A stretch of 64,000 nucleotides of DNA. Source: Haematospirillum jordaniae. GTDB taxonomy: Bacteria > Pseudomonadota > Alphaproteobacteria > Rhodospirillales > Rhodospirillaceae. This document shows, piece by piece, positions 1-8,854 of the stretch (the stretch's first letter is position 1; each line of letters starts with the position of its first letter). The notes beneath the pieces are model-generated. The model saw only the letters and a list, made by a program, of their open reading frames with translations, did not search any database and was not told the DNA's origin. Position numbers and translations under genes: made by a program. The stretch is taken from contig NZ_CP014525.1 of the NCBI RefSeq assembly GCF_001611975.1, positions 1,108,001 through 1,172,000 on the forward strand, given 5' to 3'.

Positions 1-147
1 TTCCAGAACCTGTTGCAGGGTGTGCAGGGCCCCCGCGTCGTTCGGTGTTACCGAAGGGCAGCGCAACAGGGCCTGCGCCAGGGGCAGGGGATCGCGCAGA
101 TCCTGTATGCTGTTGATTATCTGTGGCGCAAGATCAGGGTCAGTCAC
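1..147 (-). CDS. dapE: Succinyl-diaminopimelate desuccinylase, N-terminal part (runs off the window)
   Basis: Only the first 49 codons are inside the window. They start at a GTG that overlaps the end of dapD (dapD stop at 140-142, this GTG at 147-145). The translation contains DPLPLAQALLRCPSVTPNDA, which resembles the conserved opening of bacterial DapE, where the family has a segment of the type LxRxPSVTPxDAG. DapE is a zinc metallopeptidase-family enzyme that removes succinate from N-succinyl-LL-diaminopimelate, the step after the transamination that follows DapD. The 8-base overlap and shared strand suggest translational coupling with dapD. Metal ligands and active site lie outside the window, so the assignment rests on the N-terminus and the neighbour. 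Confidence 0.8.
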   Translation of the reverse strand, partial: MTDPDLAPQIINSIQDLRDPLPLAQALLRCPSVTPNDAGALHTLQQVLE

Positions 148-994
148 GGAGCAGCTCGTTGATAGAAACCTTGGACCGGGTTTGGGCGTCCACCCGCTTG
201 ACGATTACGGCACAAGCCAATCCGGGACCTGGTGTTCCGTCCGGCAGTGGTTTTCCCGGCAGGGTACCGGGTACAACAACGGAGCCGGCCGGAACGCGGC
301 CCATGAAAATCTCTCCGGTTCCCCGATCAATAACTTTGGTAGATGCCCCGATGAAGACCCCCATCGACAGCACGGCACCTTCTTCGACAATGACACCCTC
401 GGCAACTTCAGAGCGTGCCCCGATAAAGCAGTTGTCTTCGATGATCACGGGTCCGGCTTGCAGGGGCTCCAGAACACCGCCAATACCAGCCCCACCCGAG
501 ATATGGACATTCTTTCCAATCTGCGCGCATGAACCGACCGTTGCCCAGGTGTCGATCATGGAACCGCTGTCAACCCGTGCCCCGACATTGACAAAGCTGG
601 GCATCAGGACAACCCCGGGGGCGATATAGGCAGAGTGACGGACCACGCACCCCGGCACCGCCCGGAAGCCGGCTTGTGTGAAGGCGTCCTCGTTCCAGGC
701 GTTGAATTTGGATGGAACCTTGTCCCACCACGATGCCCCGCCGGGTGCACCGGAAATGGCAACCATGGGGTCCAGACGGAATGACAGCAGGACAGCTTTT
801 TTCAGCCACGCATTGACAACCCATTGGCCATCGCGCTTTTCAGCCACGCGCAGGGTCCCGTTATCCAGCCCGCTCAGGGCGGTGCAGATAGCCTCGCGGG
901 TGGCGCCTGTTGTGGCCGGTGACAGGGTGTCACGCATGTCCCAGGCAGAATCAATGACAGATTGCAGGGATGTCTGAAGTGTGGCGGTGCTCAT
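140..994 (-). CDS. dapD: 2,3,4,5-tetrahydropyridine-2,6-dicarboxylate N-succinyltransferase
   Basis: DapD transfers succinate from succinyl-CoA to tetrahydrodipicolinate in the succinylase branch of lysine and diaminopimelate synthesis, in the cytoplasm. The 284-residue product has the family length. An N-terminal helical domain (about 1-100) is followed by the hexapeptide-repeat left-handed beta helix, with segments such as GARVDSGSMIDTWATVGSCA and GGVLEPLQAGPVIIEDNCFI. The frame stays open for 141 codons upstream of the ATG at 994, but that stretch reads through the divergent intergenic region and has no family character, so I use the ATG. dapE overlaps its end. The divergent gene at 1184 leaves about 190 bp for both promoters. 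Confidence 0.95.
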   Translation of the reverse strand: MSTATLQTSLQSVIDSAWDMRDTLSPATTGATREAICTALSGLDNGTLRVAEKRDGQWVVNAWLKKAVLLSFRLDPMVAISGAPGGASWWDKVPSKFNAWNEDAFTQAGFRAVPGCVVRHSAYIAPGVVLMPSFVNVGARVDSGSMIDTWATVGSCAQIGKNVHISGGAGIGGVLEPLQAGPVIIEDNCFIGARSEVAEGVIVEEGAVLSMGVFIGASTKVIDRGTGEIFMGRVPAGSVVVPGTLPGKPLPDGTPGPGLACAVIVKRVDAQTRSKVSINELLRD

Positions 995-1183
995 CGGGGC
1001 CGGATCCTTGAAACAATGGTCGGTCTTGTCAGGTCCGGGGAGCATACCCGTCGTGGCTCTGTCGTCAACCGCCTGTACGGATGGCCACATCCCGGGGGGG
1101 GCTTTGTTGACCTGCCCCCGTGACAGGAACACCATCGTTGGGCAGCGTATCTCAGCCCGACTAGGGCCAGTCCGGGGACTGTT

Positions 1184-2956
1184 GTGGACGACAGGGAGCA
1201 CAGGGATGCATCGGGTAATCCCCGCGGATTGTCCGGTTCCGGGTCCGCGGGAGGAGGAGGGCTGTCTGCCCGTCTGGTGTCTCTCTGGCCTGGGCCTGTC
1301 CTGATTTATGGCCCAGACCGTAGATTGATCTCGGCTTCTTCTGCAGAGTGCCCGTTGACCAGTAGCGCTGATACCGAACCGGATATTCTCGCCTTGGTTT
1401 CGATTGTTCAGGCTCATGGTACGTCGTGCTTCGGGTCAGTCCAGATTGATACCCCAAATGGTTTCCATGTCTATGACCTGGCAGCGTTGCCGGGAGATGG
1501 GGCAACGGTTCTGGTTCTTGCCCGTGCGGTCACTCTGAACCAGGGTCTACGCGTTGCCTTGGCAACCGGCCGTCAGCGTTACAAGGATCTGGTGGAAATC
1601 TCGTCGGATTTTGCCTGGGAAACGGGTATTGACGGACGTCTTGTCTTTGTCAGCCCCCGCGGTGCCTTGGGGTACCCTGCGGCATCCCTGATTGGTCGGT
1701 CCATGGCCGATTTTGTGCTGGATCCAGAGGCAGACTTCCCCTTTGTAACCCGTAGCAGTGTCGCCAATGTCGTGATCTGGATGCGTCGTGCAGACGGTGG
1801 GCGCGCCTGTGTGAATGTGTCTGCTCGTCCGGTTTTTGACGATGATGGACAATGGGGCGGGGCGCGGGGCATTTGCCGCGATATCACCTGCGAGCAGGAG
1901 CGCGATGAACAACAGGAGCGGGCCCGCCAGCGGGAACAGATTTTCAACCATATCGTCAGCACGTTCCGTGACGAGGTGATACCGGCCAATGTCCTGCATG
2001 TTGCGGCTGAAACGATGGCCCGGGGCATGGGGGCGGTTTCCTGCCATATTTTCCGCCGGGCCCCGTCGTCGCTCTTGCCATCCGCCGGGGGAGATGCAGA
2101 GACCGATCCGGTCAGGATCCTGCGTGAGGCCATGATCCCCGGGGCCTCTTTCGGTGTGGCGGACGAGATCCTAGCCCGCATGATGTTGGAACGGACTGCT
2201 ACAGGGGCGCGGGTCTACCAAGAGCAGATTGAAGGATACGATGCTCTCGCCTCAGTATGTCGTTATCACAAAAGGATCAACGGGGCTGTTGTCCTGTTCC
2301 GCGACCAGTCCCATGATTCATGGCGCGAAGATGATCGTGTCCTGCTGGCGGATCTGGCAGACCAGATTGGTGTTGCCAATGAACAGATTGATGCCCACGA
2401 AAATATTCTGCGTCTGTCGCGAACAGACAGCCTGACCGGGTTGTTCAACCGTCGTGCCTTTATGGAAGAGATGGAGCGGCGGCATAACCGGCTGGCGCGT
2501 GACAATTTGTCTGCGGCTCTCTTGTTTGCCGATCTTGATAACTTCAAGAAGGTGAATGATGTGTACGGCCATGCTGCTGGCGATGCGGCCTTGTTGACTG
2601 TGCGTGACATGCTGGTTGGCAGTACACGTCCAACCGACCTTGTGGCCCGGCTGGGTGGGGACGAATTTGCCATCTGGCTGGAAGGTGCAACTCAGAAAGT
2701 GGCTGTCGACAAGGCGCACCTGTTGATGGAGATGTCTGCACGCGAACTGGTTCCTCTGTCCGGTAGTCCCGATTTCCCGCTGGGCCTGTCTGTTGGCATC
2801 GCGGTTCATCTTCCCGGTGGCGTAGAGACTTTGGCCGATCTGATGGTCCGTGCCGATCATGCCATGTACAAGGTCAAGCATGCCGGAAAAGGCGGATATG
2901 CCGTTGCAGATCAGACACTTTCCGCCGGCCCAACCATGCGCCGTCCTCGCGGTTAG
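1184..2956 (+). CDS. PAS-GAF-GGDEF diguanylate cyclase
   Basis: This is a predicted cytoplasmic sensor that makes cyclic di-GMP. Reading from the GTG at 1184, a weak PAS-like stretch (about 35-115) is followed by a clearer PAS domain (about 131-235), a coiled linker, a GAF-like domain (about 255-400) and a GGDEF domain (about 410-580). The catalytic motif RLGGDEFAIW is intact at about residue 491. An RPTD at 482-485, five residues before it, is a textbook inhibitory I-site, so product inhibition is expected. No membrane segment is seen. The start is uncertain: an AGGAGGAGG run at about 1252-1260 could serve a start further in, such as the GTG at 1277. The signal sensed cannot be told from sequence. 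Confidence 0.88.
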   Translation: MDDREHRDASGNPRGLSGSGSAGGGGLSARLVSLWPGPVLIYGPDRRLISASSAECPLTSSADTEPDILALVSIVQAHGTSCFGSVQIDTPNGFHVYDLAALPGDGATVLVLARAVTLNQGLRVALATGRQRYKDLVEISSDFAWETGIDGRLVFVSPRGALGYPAASLIGRSMADFVLDPEADFPFVTRSSVANVVIWMRRADGGRACVNVSARPVFDDDGQWGGARGICRDITCEQERDEQQERARQREQIFNHIVSTFRDEVIPANVLHVAAETMARGMGAVSCHIFRRAPSSLLPSAGGDAETDPVRILREAMIPGASFGVADEILARMMLERTATGARVYQEQIEGYDALASVCRYHKRINGAVVLFRDQSHDSWREDDRVLLADLADQIGVANEQIDAHENILRLSRTDSLTGLFNRRAFMEEMERRHNRLARDNLSAALLFADLDNFKKVNDVYGHAAGDAALLTVRDMLVGSTRPTDLVARLGGDEFAIWLEGATQKVAVDKAHLLMEMSARELVPLSGSPDFPLGLSVGIAVHLPGGVETLADLMVRADHAMYKVKHAGKGGYAVADQTLSAGPTMRRPRG

Positions 2957-3133
2957 GGCACGATAGTATCCCGTCGTATCGGCTTGTTTATGATCTCTCC
3001 AGACAACGGAACCGCATGTGCATTGACGCCCCGGTCGTTGTGATGGCAGACCGATAGGACGCACGTGTTCCGCCGGCCATGGCCGGATGTGGGGAGCGCC
3101 ACAGGTTTATCCCCGCGAACAGGAGACTGACGA

Positions 3134-4213
3134 TTGGTACGTGTCCTTTTCCTTACGGCCTTTTCGGCCTTGCTTCTGGGAGCCGTGGCAGCTGTCGGTT
3201 TGCTGGAGATTATTCGCCGTCCGGGCGGTCTTCCGCATCAGAAAGATATGCCCGTTGACCAGATGGTTGCCCAGGTCAGCAAGGAAGCCGCCGCCGTGGC
3301 CGAGATGTTCTGGTACGACTTCACCTTCTATCTGTCCAAGCGGGCCTTGAAGGATCTGACATCCCTGCGTGACAGGGTCTGGTCCGGAATAACCGGCGTT
3401 CTGGATGAAAGCAGCCTGTTGCCTGTGGATGAGCAGATTGTCGTCGTTGGGGCTGTGCCGATGAATCAGGGGGACACATCGTCGGCAGTGGCGGTTCCCC
3501 GCAGCAGTGTGTCCGGACCGGGTGAAGGGCTCCTGACCGGTGTTCTGGCCCCAGCCAGCCAGTATGCGGTATCGGAATGGACCATTGGCCCCGGAGAAGC
3601 CGGCTATCTGGAACGCGTTTTGATCAATGGGCAGCCCGCTGATCCCGGGGGAATCGTTGCGCCTGATGCAACCTTGTTCCTGTCCGGTTGGGCTGGTGAT
3701 CCGGCGATTGGTATCCGTTACAGTCATGTTCTGCTGACTGTGTGTGGAAAAGTTGTGGCCACCACAGGGGTCGGCGAATCAACCCCTTCGGTTGCCCGGT
3801 TTGTTCACGCTAATCTGGGAAGTGCCGGATGGGTGGCCCGGCTGCCGGCAGCGGCCCTGCCACGTTGCCCTGATGCAGCGCTGGGCGCTCTGGCCCTGCG
3901 TGGCGGGGCTGTTGTGCACCGGCTTCAGGGTGACTTTCCGATGATCATCCAGCCCGGCGGGAATCCATCGGCTGCCGGACCCTTTGCGCCTGTTCTTCGT
4001 CCCGGGTCCATCAAGGCACCGCGCCTAGAAAGCATCCGTATCCGCGATCGGGTTGGCCTTCGCAGCTGTCCGGATACCACCTGCCCGGTGCTGGAAAATA
4101 TTGCCAAGGGTCCTCACCGGGCGACACTGCTGGAACACGTAAACGGCTGGCGGCTTATCCTGTCTGCCCAAGGGAACGGATGGATTCCCAAGGACGAGAT
4201 TGAGATCCCCTGA
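3134..4213 (+). CDS. Membrane-anchored protein with C-terminal bacterial SH3 domain
   Basis: I do not recognise a named family. The 359-residue product starts at a TTG preceded by AGGAG at a spacing of 8. It opens with one hydrophobic segment (about 3-25), which is either a signal anchor or an uncleaved signal, so most of the chain should be periplasmic. Residues 40-290 match nothing I know. Residues about 298-357 look like a bacterial SH3 domain, with the pattern RIRDRVGLRSCPDTTCPVL then GWRLI and GWIPKDE. Such domains usually bind peptidoglycan or peptides in secreted proteins. It lies 177 bp downstream of the cyclase on the same strand and converges with the nucleotidase gene, 9 bp away. 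A function would be a guess. Confidence 0.75.
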   Translation: MVRVLFLTAFSALLLGAVAAVGLLEIIRRPGGLPHQKDMPVDQMVAQVSKEAAAVAEMFWYDFTFYLSKRALKDLTSLRDRVWSGITGVLDESSLLPVDEQIVVVGAVPMNQGDTSSAVAVPRSSVSGPGEGLLTGVLAPASQYAVSEWTIGPGEAGYLERVLINGQPADPGGIVAPDATLFLSGWAGDPAIGIRYSHVLLTVCGKVVATTGVGESTPSVARFVHANLGSAGWVARLPAAALPRCPDAALGALALRGGAVVHRLQGDFPMIIQPGGNPSAAGPFAPVLRPGSIKAPRLESIRIRDRVGLRSCPDTTCPVLENIAKGPHRATLLEHVNGWRLILSAQGNGWIPKDEIEIP

Positions 4214-4222
4214 CAAGCGGGG

Positions 4223-4948
4223 TTACGGGTTCCGGTTCAGGCTATGCAGGGCTGCTTCCAGCCATGTGGTCAGATGATCTGTCATATGATGGCAGTACGC
4301 TGACAGTGCCTGTTCCGGGAACAGGGCCAGCGGAGGCAGTCCGGGACCACAGTGTACCAGAACGGTTGTCATGCCCATGGTTGCCGCTGTTTCCAGATTC
4401 TGCGGGCTGTCCTCAAAGAAAGCCGTTGTCTTGGGGTCAAGCCCGAATGCGGCTGTCATCCGGTGATAGGTTTCCGGGTTGGGTTTGGGGCAGTACTCTG
4501 CGGCATGAATATCGAAAACCCCTTCAAAGACTTGCTCCAGATCCAAGGCCTTCAAAACCGCCCGCGCATGTTTTCCTGATCCGTTCGTAAAGATCAGCCG
4601 CCGGCCCGGCAGTTGTAGAAGTGCTTTTCTCAGTGCCGGATCAGGTGCCAAGGCTGAATGATCAATGTCATGCACATAATCGAGGAAGGTGTGCGGATCG
4701 ACGCCATGTTCAACCATCAGGCCGCGCATGGTTGTTCCGTATGTATGGTAGTACTGCTTCTGCATAATACGGGCGGCATCTTCATCCAGATTCAGATGCC
4801 GGGCCACAAAATGACGAATACGGGCTTCTACTTGGGGGAACAGGCTGCTGGTGCCAGGGTAGAGGGTGTTGTCCAAGTCGAACAGCCAAGTCGTTACATG
4901 ATCAACCGGATGCTGCAGAAGCTTTTCGGCATGCTGATGCATTGGCAC
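4223..4948 (-). CDS. HAD-family pyrimidine 5'-nucleotidase (SDT1-like)
   Basis: This cytoplasmic phosphatase has the haloacid-dehalogenase fold, and its family dephosphorylates pyrimidine nucleotides. Motif I is WLFDLDNTLYPG, with the nucleophile Asp and the DNTLYP signature of this subgroup. Motif II is IFTNGS. The conserved lysine lies in CPKPNPETY and motif III is AFFEDSPQN. The length of 241 residues is normal. The start is the GTG at 4948, with AGGGGG just upstream; the ATG at 4942 is also possible. In related alphaproteobacteria this gene commonly lies between argB and dapD. Here argB is absent and two plus-strand genes separate it from dapD. Confidence 0.88.
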   Translation of the reverse strand: MPMHQHAEKLLQHPVDHVTTWLFDLDNTLYPGTSSLFPQVEARIRHFVARHLNLDEDAARIMQKQYYHTYGTTMRGLMVEHGVDPHTFLDYVHDIDHSALAPDPALRKALLQLPGRRLIFTNGSGKHARAVLKALDLEQVFEGVFDIHAAEYCPKPNPETYHRMTAAFGLDPKTTAFFEDSPQNLETAATMGMTTVLVHCGPGLPPLALFPEQALSAYCHHMTDHLTTWLEAALHSLNRNP

Positions 4949-5015
4949 GTGGCCCCCTTCTTGTTAACGGCTGTGCAGATTGCGACGGGAAGACAGAGGG
5001 CAGGTGACCTTGTTG

Positions 5016-5678
5016 TCAGTTATCAGCAATGGCTGCAATTTCAGCCCGGACATGGTCAAGCCCTTCCGAACGTGTCGAGCTGGTACACAGGATCAGTGGG
5101 TGGGATGCTCCATGTTTTGCCAGCTCCTGTTGCGTCTTCGCCATTACAGATTCCAGTGCATCGCCGCGCAGCTTGTCTGTTTTGGTTAGAACAATCTGGT
5201 AGTTGACCGCGGCCGTATCCAGCATGGACATGATGTCCCGGTCGCTGTCCTTCAGACCGTGACGGCTGTCCACCAGAAGGAACACGCGGCGCAGGTTCGG
5301 ACGGCCACGCAGGTATGACTTCACCAAGCGGGTCCACTTTTTCACCTGATCTTGCGGGGCCCGTGCATACCCGTATCCGGGCAGGTCAGCCAGTAACAGA
5401 CGGTCATCGAGGGAGAAAAAGTTAACCTCCTGGGTCCGGCCTGGTGTGTCGGATGTGCGGGCCAAGGCGCGGGTTCCAGTCAGCGCGTTGATCAGGCTTG
5501 ATTTCCCTACATTCGACCGGCCGGCCATACAGACTTCAGGCAAGGTGGCTTCCGGCAGCTTGTCCAGAGATACCACCCCCAGCATGAAGCGGCACGGTCT
5601 GGAAAAGAGAAGGCGCCCCTTCTCCAGGTCCGCGTCGTCAAAAGGCTTGTCGGCATCACGCAAGGGCTTGTCCCCCAC
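5016..5678 (-). CDS. engB: Ribosome-biogenesis GTPase EngB (YihA/YsxC)
   Basis: EngB is an essential GTPase in assembly of the large ribosomal subunit. All G motifs are visible: G1 GRSNVGKSSLINAL, the G2 region DTPGRTQ, G3 DLPGYG and G4 TKTDKL. The 220-residue length is right for the family. The start is a GTG at 5678, 18 bp after the yidC stop. The gene belongs to the conserved string rpmH-rnpA-yidD-yidC-engB and is probably read from the same transcript. Confidence 0.95.
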   Translation of the reverse strand: MGDKPLRDADKPFDDADLEKGRLLFSRPCRFMLGVVSLDKLPEATLPEVCMAGRSNVGKSSLINALTGTRALARTSDTPGRTQEVNFFSLDDRLLLADLPGYGYARAPQDQVKKWTRLVKSYLRGRPNLRRVFLLVDSRHGLKDSDRDIMSMLDTAAVNYQIVLTKTDKLRGDALESVMAKTQQELAKHGASHPLILCTSSTRSEGLDHVRAEIAAIADN

Positions 5679-5696
5679 TTTGGTGTCGAGCCACGA

Positions 5697-7403
5697 TCAT
5701 GTCCGGCCTGCATGGGCGGGAGCCTCGTCATGGCGGCGCATGATCGACCATTGCTGGGCAATGGACAAGATATTGTTCCAAGCCCAGTAAATCACCAGAC
5801 CAGCAGGGAACCCGGCTAGCATGAAGGTGAAAAGAACCGGCAGGAACATCATGACCTTGGCCTGGACCGGATCGGCCGGCGCAGGATTCAGCTTCTGCTG
5901 GAACCACATGGTGATCCCCATGATGATGGGCAGAATTCCAAGGTGCAGGAATGACGGCGCATTCCACGGGATCAGGCCAAACAGGGTGAACAGGTTGGTC
6001 GGGTCCGGCGCAGATAGATCTGTAATAAAGCCATAGAAGGGAGCGTGGCGCATTTCCAGCGCAACAAACAGTACCTTGTACAGGGCAAAAAAGATTGGAA
6101 TCTGGATCAGGATCGGCAGGCACCCAGCCAGCGGATTGACTTTCTCGTCCCGGTACAGGGCCATCATTTCCTGCTGCATCCGCACACGGTCATTCTGGAA
6201 CCGCTCCTGCAGTTCCTTGACCTTGGGCTGCAGTATCTTCATCCGGTTCATGGCTTTGTAGGACTTGTTGGCCAACGGATACAGCACAAGCCGCAGGGCA
6301 ACCGTAAAGGCAAGAATGGCCAGCCCGAAATTGCCAAGGAACCCGTAAAGGAACTGGATGGCGATGAAAAACGGCTTGGTCAGGAAGTAGAACCAGCCAA
6401 AATCAATGGCAAGATCAAACCGGTCGATGCCTTTTTCACGGGCATAACGATCCAGAAGATCCACCTTCTTGGCTCCGGCAAAGAAGTCAGTCACCGTTGT
6501 GATTGTTTCCCCGGGGGCTACTGTACGGGCTGAACCCAGGAAATCACTCTGATAACGGTCATGCCCATCGCCGGTATAGACAAAACGTGCCTTGTTCACA
6601 TCGCCTTTGGGCAGGTCAATGGCTGTCAGCCAGTATTTGTCGGTAATTCCGATCCAGCCACCGGTCGACTGATAGTCGACATGACGCTCATCGCGGAGAT
6701 CCTGGTACGTGATCTCCTTCAGCGTTCCGTCCAGCACGCCCAAGGGGCCTTCGTGCAGGATGTAAAATCCTTCTGTGCGGGGCGTATAGCCACGGGAAAC
6801 CAGCCCGTAGGGATAAAGTGTCAGGGCATCCGGGCCTGTATTTTCGACGCTGTCGGTAATCGTGAACAGAAAATCAGGATCCACGCTGACAACACGCCGG
6901 AAGACCAGCCCCTGATCATTCTTCCACACTAGGGTTACCGGTGTGTTTTCCGTCAGGATTCCCCCCTCGCTCTGCCAGTGGGCATCGGGTCCGGGTACCT
7001 TGATCGCCGGGTTGGCAGATACCCAACCAAACTCCGCATAATGCGGACGCTCCGATCCCTTGGGATTGAGCAGGACAATATTTGCGGAGTGTGGATCCAC
7101 CTGTTCCCGGTACGCCTTCAGGGTCAGGTCATCAATACGCCCGCCATGCAGGGACAAGGAACCGGACAGGGAGGGGGTATCGATGCGTACACGCTGACCT
7201 TCCGCCAGCACTGTATTCCGGTCGCGTGGGCCCGTTGGTGCTGCAATGCCCGGATCAGCCGCCACAGGGCCGGGTGTGGTATCGATGGTCGCATCTGACC
7301 GGACCGGAACAGGTGACGGCGGCGTGGGGGCAAAGTACTCAAAGCCGGCAAGAATTGCCACCATCAGCACCATGGCCAGAATGAAGTTCTTTTGTTCAGG
7401 CAT
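5697..7403 (-). CDS. yidC: Membrane protein insertase YidC
   Basis: YidC (Oxa1 family) inserts and folds inner-membrane proteins, alone or with SecYEG. The 568-residue product has the Gram-negative architecture: an N-terminal membrane segment (about 6-24), a large periplasmic beta-sandwich domain (about 60-340), then the conserved five-helix core from about 350. The family segment GCLPILIQIPIFFALYKVLF is present, with a charged cytoplasmic loop of the type KPKVKELQERFQNDRVRMQQ just before it. It follows yidD by 36 bp in the conserved order. Confidence 0.97.
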   Translation of the reverse strand: MPEQKNFILAMVLMVAILAGFEYFAPTPPSPVPVRSDATIDTTPGPVAADPGIAAPTGPRDRNTVLAEGQRVRIDTPSLSGSLSLHGGRIDDLTLKAYREQVDPHSANIVLLNPKGSERPHYAEFGWVSANPAIKVPGPDAHWQSEGGILTENTPVTLVWKNDQGLVFRRVVSVDPDFLFTITDSVENTGPDALTLYPYGLVSRGYTPRTEGFYILHEGPLGVLDGTLKEITYQDLRDERHVDYQSTGGWIGITDKYWLTAIDLPKGDVNKARFVYTGDGHDRYQSDFLGSARTVAPGETITTVTDFFAGAKKVDLLDRYAREKGIDRFDLAIDFGWFYFLTKPFFIAIQFLYGFLGNFGLAILAFTVALRLVLYPLANKSYKAMNRMKILQPKVKELQERFQNDRVRMQQEMMALYRDEKVNPLAGCLPILIQIPIFFALYKVLFVALEMRHAPFYGFITDLSAPDPTNLFTLFGLIPWNAPSFLHLGILPIIMGITMWFQQKLNPAPADPVQAKVMMFLPVLFTFMLAGFPAGLVIYWAWNNILSIAQQWSIMRRHDEAPAHAGRT

Positions 7404-7439
7404 CTGTACGTAGTCCGGGTGTTGTGCCAGTCGGAAAAT

Positions 7440-7700
7440 TCAGTGGCGGTGAAGATGGCCGCACTTGGGCGGTGTGTCCAGAGTCTCTGGTACGGGGTCG
7501 TATCCGCTTCCCCCCAGCGGGTGGCAGCGCAGGATACGTTTCAGGGCCATCCAGCTGCCCCGTATGGCGCCGAACCGTGCTATGGCTTCGTACGCATACG
7601 CAGAGCAGGTTGGCAGGTAGCGGCATGTCGGGGGCAGAAACGGGGAGATGCCAAGCCGATAGGCCCGTATCAGTCCCCTCAGGATGCAGGCAACACTCAT
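7440..7700 (-). CDS. yidD: Membrane protein insertion efficiency factor YidD
   Basis: YidD is a small peripheral membrane protein thought to help YidC-dependent insertion. The 86-residue product carries the hallmark CRYLPTCSAYAYEAI and RCHPLGGSGYDPVP. Its ATG shares one base with the rnpA stop (TAATG arrangement at 7700), which indicates translational coupling. yidC follows. Confidence 0.95.
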   Translation of the reverse strand: MSVACILRGLIRAYRLGISPFLPPTCRYLPTCSAYAYEAIARFGAIRGSWMALKRILRCHPLGGSGYDPVPETLDTPPKCGHLHRH

Positions 7701-8284
7701 TACGTTGCCGCTTTGTCGGAACTAGAGGCGGGCGCTTTTTCTGTGCGGGTTTGCTTCTTTCGACCGCCTTTGCGTGGGGGCATGGGTGCTGCACTTCCTG
7801 GGGCCATCTTGGCTACACGGGCCAAGGTTGTCTTCAAGTCAGCCATCAGAAGATCAAAGGGGCGGTCAACTGTCGCTCCCCGCCCTATAATAACGTAGTC
7901 TGTCCATGGCTCGACATGTTCAGCCATGATACGATCCACAACAGCGCGAAGACGCCGCCTAGCACGGTTGCGGGCTACGGCGTTTCCAACTTTCTTGGAT
8001 ACGGTAAAACCCACACGGACCAAGGACGCCTTGCTTGCGCCGAGCAGTGTGTTCGTATGATCGCTTTCCACGCCTTCGATGGCACCCGCTGCCGGATTTA
8101 GGAAAAAGCCCGAAGGGCACGAAGAGCGCCGCACGGCTTCTTCTTTTTCCCTATCCGACATCGCAGCAGCTTGAACGATCAGGCCAGGCATAGCCCATTT
8201 GCGCCGCTCAGCGGCGACTCGCAGGAAATCGCGTCTCCGCTTGAGGCGGTTAACCACCACGGAGGTGTCAGCTGCCGCCCGCAC
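7700..8284 (-). CDS. rnpA: Ribonuclease P protein component
   Basis: RnpA is the protein subunit that binds the RNase P RNA and helps mature tRNA 5' ends. The family core is visible: an LKRRRDFLRV opening, FTVSKKVGNAVARNRARRRLR with the RNR motif, then the segment DYVIIGRG. At 194 residues it is longer than the typical 115-135. The extra length is an insert after residue 40 (around REKEEAVRRSSCPSGFF) and a basic lysine-rich C-terminal tail. The start used is a GTG at 8284, 19 bp after rpmH; a GTG a few codons further in would also work. Confidence 0.92.
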   Translation of the reverse strand: MRAAADTSVVVNRLKRRRDFLRVAAERRKWAMPGLIVQAAAMSDREKEEAVRRSSCPSGFFLNPAAGAIEGVESDHTNTLLGASKASLVRVGFTVSKKVGNAVARNRARRRLRAVVDRIMAEHVEPWTDYVIIGRGATVDRPFDLLMADLKTTLARVAKMAPGSAAPMPPRKGGRKKQTRTEKAPASSSDKAAT

Positions 8285-8303
8285 GAGCTAGGCGCCCCGT
8301 AGA

Positions 8304-8438
8304 TCAGGCGCTCAGACGCTTGCGGCCCTTGGCGCGACGGGCAGACAAAATCCTGCGTCCGCCAACGGTGGCCATGCGGGTGCGGAAGCCATGACGGCGC
8401 TTGCGAACCAGTTTGCTGGGTTGATAAGTGCGCTTCAC
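8304..8438 (-). CDS. rpmH: 50S ribosomal protein L34
   Basis: The 44-residue product has the invariant L34 sequence KRTYQPSKLVRKRRHGFRTR and ends RAKGRKRLSA. The start is a GTG, where the family usually has ATG. It heads the rpmH-rnpA-yidD-yidC-engB string. L34 sits in the large ribosomal subunit. Confidence 0.97.
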   Translation of the reverse strand: MKRTYQPSKLVRKRRHGFRTRMATVGGRRILSARRAKGRKRLSA

Positions 8439-8544
8439 GGTACAAAAACTCCGGTCAATTCAGTGTAATCGCGGGATGTTTTGCCTTTTTACGGCAGCAA
8501 ACAGCGAACGGCCTGCAGGGGCCGAATGTCAAAACAGAAGCGGC

Positions 8545-8574
8545 TGTATAGCGGGACACCGGGGTAAAAGTCAA
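8545..8574 (-). promoter_or_regulatory. Candidate sigma-70 promoter for rpmH
   Basis: Read on the minus strand, TTGACT (8574-8569) and TATACA (8550-8545) are separated by 18 bp, about 107 bp upstream of the rpmH start. A second TTGACA lies at 8532-8527 with a poorer -10. This is based on hexamer matches only. Confidence 0.5.
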
Positions 8575-8840
8575 TGCCGGTAGCACAAGGTTCTGTTTTT
8601 TACGCCAAGGCAAGCTGCGGCCTGAATTTGCCTCCTTTGCGCGATGGTGGCTTTGGCTTGTCCTCTTGACGTTCCGGTTCCCGGAGTCGGGTTCATTTTA
8701 CGGCGCTGCATTATTGTTTGATATGACCCTATGAGGGTGAGACGCAGAAGCTTTCTGTTCAGGGTAGTGAAGCTGCAAGCTTGTCCAGTGGGCACAATGC
8801 CCATGTCGCTATACAGGATAAAATTGAGATTCCTGATGAA

Positions 8841-8854
8841 TTGATATAGATCAA
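8841..8854 (+). promoter_or_regulatory. FNR box upstream of ccoNOQP
   Basis: TTGATATAGATCAA is a perfect match to the FNR/FixK consensus TTGATNNNNATCAA. If FNR binds at the usual -41.5, transcription would start near 8889, and the hexamer CATAGT at 8877-8882 falls where the -10 should be. The 700-bp space between rpmH and ccoN otherwise holds only the rpmH promoter and a leader of about 260 nt. The FNR-type protein at 17460 carries the matching recognition-helix residues, so low-oxygen induction of the oxidase by a linked regulator is the natural reading. Confidence 0.88.

Noticed and set aside
123..629. Open frame on the plus strand inside dapD.
   Set aside because: It runs antisense to a well-supported DapD with hexapeptide repeats and has no family character.
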